Shown: positions 57,020-64,000 of the stretch, in pieces
How positions within the stretch are numbered: the stretch's first letter is position 1
How the letters are laid out: each line of letters begins with the position of its first letter
Source: Oxytricha trifallax
Lineage: Eukaryota > Ciliophora > Spirotrichea > Sporadotrichida > Oxytrichidae
Length of the DNA stretch: 64,000 nt
Assembly (NCBI GenBank): GCA_000711775.1
Contig: ARYC01000756.1
Coordinates: 1 to 64,000 of the forward strand
Reading direction: 5' to 3'
Made by a program: the position numbers and the translations under genes
The notes under the pieces: model-generated
What the model was told of the DNA's origin: nothing
What the model saw: the letters and a program-made list of their open reading frames with translations, nothing else
The model's database searches: none

Positions 57020-57485
57020 AAGCTAAAAGAATGGGCTCATTAAAATATAAATAATTCAAATAAATTAACAATTAAAAATGGAAAGTATAAAGAGATAGAT
57101 TTATCCTTTAGTGAATTTATATAAAGTGGATGTCTCGGCTTAATTATTAAAGATGATAGAAATTCTAAGTAAGAAGATAAGCAAATTAATTAAAGAACTA
57201 CAAGATACATTTGAAGAAGCAGATATATAAACACAATATTTAATAGAAAAAGGAATAAGTTTATTCACAAAAAAATACAATATATCTAACAAGTCTCTCG
57301 CTATACTCTCAACCAAATTATTATTTTTGATTAAAAAATGATAGCTAATTGAAAATGTAGAACATTTTATAATCGACATCAGAGACCATATCAAAATAAT
57401 TAAGTACTAGATTTATAGGAGAAATATCCCACAATCTTAAGGTTAATAGTATGAAATCAATTTATCTGATAATTGCAAAATTATT
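57020..57485 (+). CDS. Unrecognised coding island, charged helical
   Basis: KKLKEWAHQNINNSNKLTIK, YKEIDLSFSEFIQSGCLGLI, then in another frame MIEILSKKISKLIKELQDTF, EEADIQTQYLIEKGISLFTK, KYNISNKSLAILSTKLLFLI, a TGA, and VEHFIIDIRDHIKIIKYQIY. The mix of charged and hydrophobic residues is helical. One frame change near 57150. The minus-strand frame over 57140-57394 is taken as a shadow. No family recognised. Confidence 0.35.
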
Positions 57486-57489
57486 TGAA

Positions 57490-60430
57490 AACATATTTCA
57501 AATTTAAGAGATTTGTAATATTTAAGAAGTGAAATATTTGGGAATTTTAATATTCTTAAATACTCTAAAATTTTTCAAATATTCCCCAATGGCAGTAACA
57601 CAATATATAAAACTAAAGGATATAATGAGTTTGAGTCTCTTACTCAGGAAATTTTTTAAAAATTCTGGGAAATTTCACTAACACAAAACATGATTTTGAA
57701 GGACATAAATTGTTGAGTTATTCAAAAAATTATAAAGTAAAATTAAATTAACAATTTGAAATAATTTGTTAAAAAACCCCAAAATTATAAATCAAAATGA
57801 AAAAAATTATTTTTAAAAAAATCTATTTTTGTTAAAAGAATATGTTATAAAAATGGAATAAACCGAAAACTTCAGCATAAACGACAACTGTAACATTCAC
57901 TAAGCTTCTATTTATAAGAGCTATTTCAGAATATGCAATCTGACAAATGCCCTCGTATTTCAAATGGTATTTCTCAAAAAATATAAAATTAAATAAACTA
58001 AACTAAAGGACATGGAAATCTATACATGAGTTGAGATTGTCATGAACTTGGCCTGGCATGACCAAAGGATATAATAATTTTTAGTACATGAATTCTATTT
58101 ACTAAAGAAATAGTTTATGGTGGTGTATGTTTGGACAAATAGACTTAGATAATGATGAAGATTAACTTAATGAGTCGATTTTAGAGTAGTTACTCGAGTA
58201 AATAATCATTAGAAATTTAATTCTATATTCTTACTTATTAGTGTAATTGTTCATTCATAATTTAACCTAAAGTTACCAATTTTATAGTGAAAATTTACTA
58301 ACAATTTAAATATAAGTGATTGTTTATATAGTAGTTTTATAAGAAAGAATTAGAAATGTAAATTTAGTTTCAATAGTACTAAATATCTAAATAAAATAAT
58401 GATGATACTAAATTATATATATTAAATTTGAGAGAAAAAATCTTAACTTATTCAATTTTTATGGTTAGGCTTTATTTTAACATATTTTTTTAAATCTTTT
58501 TAATTGTATGGAACAGTTTTTTGTTTATTTTTTATTTTTATAAATGATATCGATGAATTAGTACAATGAAAGAAAATAACAATATTTTATCTTAAAATAT
58601 TCATTGATGTTACTGAGAATTAGATTTGTAATTACAATATATGAAAAACAATTGCATTTAATTTAAGGTTTATATTTATATAAATTGCTTTAAGTTGAAA
58701 AAGGAAATCTTTCATATCAATTCTATGCTTGTTATATGTTAAATTAAATACAACATTTATATTTTCATCATAAAATATAAATCAAATTATAGAAGTATTG
58801 TATAGCAAGTTTTTAATGAAGAAAATTTGGCAGTGTCATTTTTTTTAATTTTATATTTATTGATAAAAATACATCAAGGAAGTAATTATTAAAAATAAGT
58901 ATTTCTTTAGTATATTTTTGAATTTAACTAAATTAATTTTAACAATAATATATCCAATTTTTATATTAAGTTAGATGTGATTTTTAACTTTAAGATTTTA
59001 CTTAAGATTTACCTTTTAATCTAATTATAAATTAAATATAAATTATTATTATATAATTCAAAGCGAATTATGAAATGAATTGACAATTTATAAGGCACTT
59101 TATTATGATATAAAATATTGTTTCTTTTAGAAACAAAGTATAAAGCACGATTCATTTAAAATGTAAACTTAGATTAATACATATTTAATAAGAGTTATAC
59201 TTTAAATCTACACCTGTTTAATAAAATAGTTATAATAAAGTAAGAGATAATTAAATAAAAGTAAAAAAACATTATTAGTTAAATTACGAAAAAAATTTAT
59301 AATAAATTCTCTTAACTTGATAATTTTTACTTAAAAGCTTATAAATCACTTATTATTTGGTTTATTGGGTTCCATTCTTTTATATTTTTATTAATATTAT
59401 TAGTATTCCTAATTTTGCTCCAACTCCAAAACTCATAACATCTTGCTATATCCGTACTTATTGAAAAGTCTATAGATCATCTATTGAGGAAATAGTGTAG
59501 GCCAAGTTTCTTATAGTTTTTATAACTGATCTTTAATGATGTGAAAAGAATGCTTAAGCATCTCCATAGTCATAAATGGTGAAAATTATTGACTGTAAAC
59601 TGTCAGTACCTATTTCACTATCTTCCATAACTATGTATTGCGTTTATCTTTAAGCACTAAGACTTCTAAATGTGATTTTAATTGCTGTCGATTGTATTTA
59701 GACGCATAATCAAATTTACTCTTAGTCAAGTAAATATTAGTAGCATTCTTGGCATCCAAATCAAAGAGTAGTGCATAACATGAAATTTATTATAGTAAAT
59801 TAAGTTGTGTAAAATACTGTAATTAGTGCAAGACTTGAGCAAGTATAGATTAGGCATATCTAGTTTAAGGGAGATTGATGTTCTGTTAATAAGAATTGAA
59901 TTGGAGCATGCATCTATAAGTCCATCATTCACCCAATTATACAATCTCAGATATATCCTCAATATTAATAATATTAAATTATGCATATGTTTGTCTTGTG
60001 CTGCTTTTCTCTATTGGTAGAATAAATTCTTCCGAGTAGAATTAAAGATTTTTAGAAATTATTATAATCACAATCATACCTTTTATTGAGAGAGAGTTCT
60101 TTCAAAGATCTATTATAGAATCTTGAGGTAACCCATGACTGAATCGAGATTCGTAATCCTGCAAGACCAATGAAATCTTCATCTTTTCTAGCAAATTAGT
60201 GGAAACATATAATATTTATTTATAAGAGGAGTTATATAATTAGATTTGTGTTTTTGTCAATATAAATCATCAAGTGATAGCTTTTTATGGCCATAGTTCT
60301 GAAAGGAAAATTCTCACCAAATATATGCAAGTTCCAGATGCTTCTTGAGTTCAAAGATTTTCTTGTTTTGAAGAACAATAGAATCCATAATGTTTTTACA
60401 CCTTACTATATAGTGCACCTTTAAGTATAC
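57490..60430. other. Long AT-rich spacer, no gene supported
   Basis: Mostly low-complexity A/T. 57880-58080 and 59440-60200 are slightly less AT-rich and might hold small remnants, but no frame could be supported. Overlapping frames on both strands at 59726-60020 lack any other evidence. Confidence 0.35.
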
Positions 60431-60609
60431 ATCATTCAAAACCCCAAAACCACTTGATGAGGTTTATAAGTGCTTTTATTTGTAGGGAATTTGTTAGGGG
60501 TTGGGGTTATAATAGGTTTTAATGTGAAATATATAGTAAATTTATTTAATTTATTCATTCAAAATGCACTTGTTGATCATGTGGAAGAGGTCTGTAGTTT
60601 ATTTTATTC

Positions 60610-61834
60610 AACCATTATTCCATTTGCTCTATAGATATGTCTGATCGCGGATTTGGCTTGATTATTACCTACTCTGCCATCTATTTTATTGCTTGAGATA
60701 CTCTTGTTTTGTCTATAAACTACTTCGTTCTTTGCCTTGCATCCTTCTCGCACCTTGTAGAGTAGTAATCGTTGCAAGGCATATCGCACTCTATTATTAT
60801 TATTGCTGCTAAAGCCCATACATCCCACTAAAAGTCACCATCTCTCCAGTCTACTCTTTCTGGATAATAGCCTTGAGTTCCCATTACAGTCCAAGCCTTG
60901 AGACTTCCACTCTTTAGGCTCTGTTGAAATCGATTATTGCTACTCTTACTTGAGAAAAGTTTATCATAATATTTTCTGGCTTTAAATCTCTGTGAACAAA
61001 CCCTAACTTGTGAAGCTCTTTAATACCTTGTATGGTCTGAGTTGCTATTTATCCAAGTTAATTATGATTCCTTTGATCTGTTATGAAATCTCTAAGAGTC
61101 ATTTCATAGAGTGGAAGTTTGAAAGCAACATGATCCTTGGCAAGGAGAACAGCATCTAGCTTGATTAAGTAACTACACTCTTCAAACTTTGATTGAGTGA
61201 GTACTTGACACTCATTTGTAAACTCCATCTAATATTTATCATCACTTAAGAGATAGTTGAAGGGATACTCCTTGTATGCGTATTGATGATCATTGATAAC
61301 TTTCTTATCAAAGGAGTCTTCTAAAATTAGGTAGCTTTAAAGAGAAGTATCTAGGTCAATTTAAGCAAGAGGCGGTATTTTCTTGTATTGAATCTTGATC
61401 ATAATTTTTGTTATTTCAGAGGTCAGTTGGTTGATTGCTTTCCTAACGTACTGTAACTCTCTTGCTTATTCAGGCACTACGACATTAGAATATTCCCTCG
61501 CTTTTCTTTTGTTGAGAAGCTTCAGCTCAATTTCATGATTCTCAACTTCTATAACTTTATTGTGAGCTTTTAATAGATGCTTCTTCAAGTCTCTTGTATG
61601 AGAGTTTTGCTTATGGCAATCAAAGCAGTCATACTTTCCATATATTTTATCATACTTTAAGTATACATTGAGTTTGGCTTCTCTATGCTCTTTCTTATGT
61701 CTGTACCAGCTTGATTTGTGAGCAAAATCTCTCTCACATAGCTCACAAAAATAGACTTCAGCTTCTTCAGTTTGTACAGGAATTTCATTAATGCCTTTCT
61801 CTTCCTCTCTGTCTCCCACACACTTGTTTGCCAA
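60610..61834 (-). CDS. TBE-E zinc-finger/kinase protein, nearly intact
   Basis: ATG 61834 (MANKCVGDREEEKGINEIPV). Finger 1 CELCERDFAHKSSWYRHKKE; finger 2 CFDCHKQNSHTRDLKKHLLK. Linker, then kinase: HQYAYKEYPFNYLLSDDKYQ, IKELHKLGFVHRDLKPENIM, VRVAIIDFNRAQRVEV (DFN for DFG), GTQGYYPERVDWRDGDFQW, DVWALAAIIIIECDMPCNDY, ending in MEQWLNK near 60610. Catalytic HRD and Asp of DFN are present. Apparently a single frame change, near 60900. Unlike TBE-C, it ends before the terminal repeat. Confidence 0.8.
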
Positions 61835-62289
61835 TTTTTAAATATTAATTTCTATTTTAATAACAGAGACATCAAGTGATAGCTCTGGTAGTTCCTTATG
61901 AGAGTTCATCTCACAGCTCTCACACTTTTTATTGCTGACAAAGGTAAGTCTCATTTAGTTTGATGGAAGTGCTGTTGTTTTTCTTAAAATGTTAGTGCTC
62001 ATATTTAATTTTTAATTTGAAATTATAAAACTGCCTCTATAACTGAGAGCTTCTATGAGAGCTTTGCAAGCCTACAAGTCTCAAGGGAAGTTTTTAGAGT
62101 ATTAGCGAAGAAAAATGAGCACTAAGAGAGGAACCAGCTCTAAATATGGGTGAGAAAGTAACCATTTTTACGATCAATAATAAGTTGATTATAGCACGTA
62201 TCAATTTAGGAGGTGCTCCTAATTAAGTAAGTACCAATTTAAATTTAAAAATATGGAACTATTACAGAAGAAATTGATAACAATCTCTC

Positions 62290-62390
62290 AAGTTTGAAAC
62301 CAGTTCTCAAAACTTTCTGCATATCCTTCTTATAGGTTGACCTCCTATAGGATGCCCATATTTAATAGTAAGCTTTACAGAGGTAAATAA
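62290..62390 (-). CDS. Conserved TBE antisense ORF, decayed copy in TBE-E
   Basis: KLTIKYGHPIGGQPIRRICR then KF, TGA, ELVSNLRD: the same segment as in TBE-A, C and D, at the same place ~100 bp before the 22-kDa ATG. Here it has a TGA and drifts, so it is not open in this copy. Confidence 0.35.
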
Positions 62391-62442
62391 TTGAAATCAA
62401 TAAACTTAAATTTGAATATCATTTCTTAGATCTGTAAACAAG

Positions 62443-62834
62443 ATGGAGTCAATGAATGATGCAATGAAAAGAGTATAAGCACAAGAATTAATTCAAAGAT
62501 TTAGAAGCAAGGAGGATTTGCATCGCTACCTAGTGCAGCAAGGTAATGAACTCATGGTAGCTAATCTTTATTCTGTAGTTGGTTTGTTCCTGCCAACGAT
62601 TAAAGGTATTAAAATTTCATTTCTAAGAGCGATACTCTGCGAAGAAAAGAAAGCATTGAAAACTTAAGATGTGAAGTTTGCAGAGATTCCAAACTATCCA
62701 GAAATCTCAGTGACTAACTTATATGATGATGCTATGAACGACCCAGAGGTTTCGCAGTACCTGCCTATTAATAAGCAGTTGTCAAATAAACTATCTGAAA
62801 GAAACTATTTCTTTGGCATACTTGCAATGGCTAT
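62443..62834 (+). pseudogene. TBE-E '22-kDa' gene, truncated
   Basis: ATG 62443 (MESMNDAMKRVQAQELIQRF). Intron 62543-62578 (36 nt, GTAATGAAC...TCTGTAG) at the conserved site. Exon 2: GLFLPTIKGIKISFLRAILC, EIPNYPEISVTNLYDDAMND, KLSERNYFFGILAM, then the palindrome array begins. The second half of exon 2, the 26-nt intron and exon 3 are missing. Confidence 0.8.
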
Positions 62835-63001
62835 TGACGTCAGCGCTTGCTACCTGACGTCACCATTCGATACCTGACGTCACCATTCGATACATGACAT
62901 CACAGCTCTCACATGATGTCAGGACATACCACGTGACGTCAGGACATACCATGTGACGTCAGGACATACTACGTGACGTAAGGAAAAACGACATGACGTC
63001 A
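62835..63001. repeat. Nine TGACGTCA-type palindromes on a 20-bp period
   Basis: Octamers start at 62835, 62855, 62875, 62895, 62914, 62934, 62954, 62974 and 62994: six exact TGACGTCA plus TGACATCA, TGATGTCA and TGACGTAA. Spacers are 12 bp (once 11) and fall in two types, CCATTCGATAC(C/A) on the left and GGACATAC(C/T)A(C/T)G on the right. The block is far richer in G/C than its surroundings. TGACGTCA is the classical CRE bZIP site; no binding is shown here. Confidence 0.92.
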
Positions 63002-63009
63002 GAGCTCGG

Positions 63010-63048
63010 TAATTGATGATAATAAATAGTATTTATTATCATCAATTA
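63010..63048. repeat. Perfect 39-bp palindrome
   Basis: Nineteen-base arms, TAATTGATGATAATAAATA and its exact complement, around a single G at 63029. It begins 8 bp after the last TGACGTCA. As DNA it could extrude a cruciform, as RNA a tight hairpin. No T-run of a bacterial-type terminator follows. Confidence 0.9.
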
Positions 63049-63049
63049 A

Positions 63050-64000
63050 TTTATCAGCAAATTCTATAATCTCTGTTGAATTTTAGTTCTAGCGTTTAAT
63101 TTGAATTTTTCCTTTATCACAACATATTAAGAAACGGTCTTTGATCTATGTTTTTTAAGTAATAATTTTTCAATTCCAATTATATTTAATGTTTTGCTGC
63201 AAATAATTATAAAATATTTCCTGTATTAATTTTTTGGAATTCTTTGTATTAATTTACTATAAATTGTTATTTTATTCAAATATTTAATCTGATTTTTAAG
63301 GCAATCATCATGAGATTAAATGATATCAAATAGTAGTATAGGACTGTATTTCGATTTACTAAAATGAAAATAGTACTTAAAATAATAATTCATACAATTT
63401 CAAATAAAAAATCTTGTAATTTTAAATTTCAAAAATTAAGGGTTCGAATCTTAGATTGGAAAGCAATTCAATTATTAAAAAAAAAAACTATATAACTGTT
63501 TACAAGCTATTATATGTTTATTAAATCTAGAAAATAAAAAAAATAAAATTTTCAAATAATTAATCGATCGAGTTTAAAATACAAAACCCCAAAATCTTTA
63601 ATAAACTGATTTTGATAAGTTGGTAATATTATAAATTACATACAGTTTTATAAACTAATTTAAAAGTAGTCCTTTAATAAAGTTCATCCCTCCCCACTTA
63701 TTAACTGAATTGAAAATATCCATTATGATTTAAGTAAATATTTATATAAAAATTATAAAATTATTAAGGAGACAAAAATTTTGATATTTTAATTTTAGTA
63801 ATAACACTTTTAAATTTATTGAAAAATTGACTAAGTATAAAATTCTTTTAAATTCTTTTTAGATTATATTTAACAAAAGTTAGTTGTTTTTCAATTACTC
63901 TTAAGTATATTCCTAAAATATTTGTTCAAACAAAAATGATTAACTTTATATCATATTTCTAATATTCAAAGAAAAACTGTAGATGTATATTTTATGTATA
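63050..64000. other. AT-rich spacer with a TBE-tip-like sequence
   Basis: CAAAACCCCAAAATC at 63582-63596 matches the first 15 bases of the TBE-C tip, but the following sequence (TTTAATAAACTG) does not match the subterminal repeat TTAGTGAGG. It could be a decayed tip or a chance telomere-like word. Nothing else recognised. Confidence 0.4.

Larger units (their letters stand above)
60437..62828. mobile_element. TBE-E: truncated telomere-bearing element
   Basis: Left tip CAAAACCCCAAAACC then ACTTGATGAGGTTTATAAGTG. Contains the kinase gene (-) and the 5' half of the 22-kDa gene (+), then stops abruptly within 22-kDa exon 2. Transposase and right terminal repeat are missing; a TGACGTCA array follows. 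The kinase and fingers are distinct from TBE-A/C/D, closer to TBE-B in motif wording (GYYPERVDWRDGDF against GYFPEREDWRDGDI), so this may be a third lineage. Confidence 0.85.

Noticed and set aside
57770-57795. AAAAAACCCCAAAATTATAAAT as a TBE or MITE end
   Set aside because: No inverted partner or subterminal match within several kilobases.
62835-63001. CRISPR array
   Set aside because: The repeat is an 8-bp palindrome with near-constant spacers of two types, in a eukaryotic germline context; no cas genes.
63445-63465. GGGTTCGAATCTTA resembling a tRNA B box
   Set aside because: No A box, anticodon arm or acceptor stem around it.
1-64000. Euplotid code (TGA as Cys) or selenocysteine to explain internal TGAs
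   Set aside because: TAA and TAG are plainly used as sense codons in all good frames, and TGA marks consistent ends (22-kDa and transposase genes), so TGA is a stop.

Overview
The window looks like micronuclear (germline) DNA of a hypotrich/stichotrich ciliate of the Oxytricha/Stylonychia type. It is very AT-rich. Every convincing reading frame uses TAA and TAG as sense codons (read here as Gln), with TGA as the only stop. Introns are tiny (26-46 nt, GTAAG...TAG). Five insertions carry ends made of the hypotrich telomere sequence (C4A4), 3-bp target duplications and the three-gene cargo known from Oxytricha telomere-bearing elements (TBEs). Frames translated with the standard code are misleadingly short; frames quoted here use the hypotrich code, were read by eye, and boundaries of broken genes are approximate.

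Layout. 1-1.65 kb: a diverged zinc-finger/pseudokinase gene related to the TBE kinase. 3.5-10.96 kb: a LINE (endonuclease, reverse transcriptase, terminal zinc finger) split by a complete TBE (TBE-A, 4419-8514). 12.2-16.4 kb: a second, divergent TBE in the opposite orientation (TBE-B). 18.6-20.0 kb: a broken MT-A70 adenine-methyltransferase-like gene. 21.0-21.65 kb: a short element with G4T4-type ends. 22.0-23.7 kb: a Tc1/mariner-type transposase unrelated to the TBEs. 24.7-26.8 kb: a broken SecA-type helicase gene, next to a 418-bp fold-back element. 27.4-41 kb: many short coding islands on both strands, none recognised, plus a small C4A4-tipped MITE. 41.3-45.4 and 45.9-50.0 kb: two more TBEs (TBE-C, TBE-D), the second inside a degenerate ~195-bp tandem repeat. 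51.3-54.3 kb: a ~3-kb segment bounded by ~177-bp inverted repeats, carrying an ABHD/EMB8-type alpha/beta-hydrolase gene split by a young 677-bp fold-back element with an 8-bp direct repeat. 55.8-56.2 kb: a second C4A4-tipped MITE. 60.4-62.8 kb: a truncated fifth TBE (TBE-E), ending in nine TGACGTCA-type palindromes on a 20-bp period and then a perfect 39-bp palindrome.

How the parts work together. Each full TBE has a DD34E transposase, a convergent '22-kDa' gene and a divergent zinc-finger/kinase gene. The 22-kDa gene has two introns at identical sites in every copy where they can be read. A further conserved stretch lies antisense to the 22-kDa 5' region and may be an unnoticed fourth ORF or an upstream exon of the kinase gene. 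The host-like genes are all broken by frame changes or TGAs. In a germline chromosome this could mean pseudogenes, or macronuclear-destined segments separated by internal eliminated sequences; the sequence alone does not decide.
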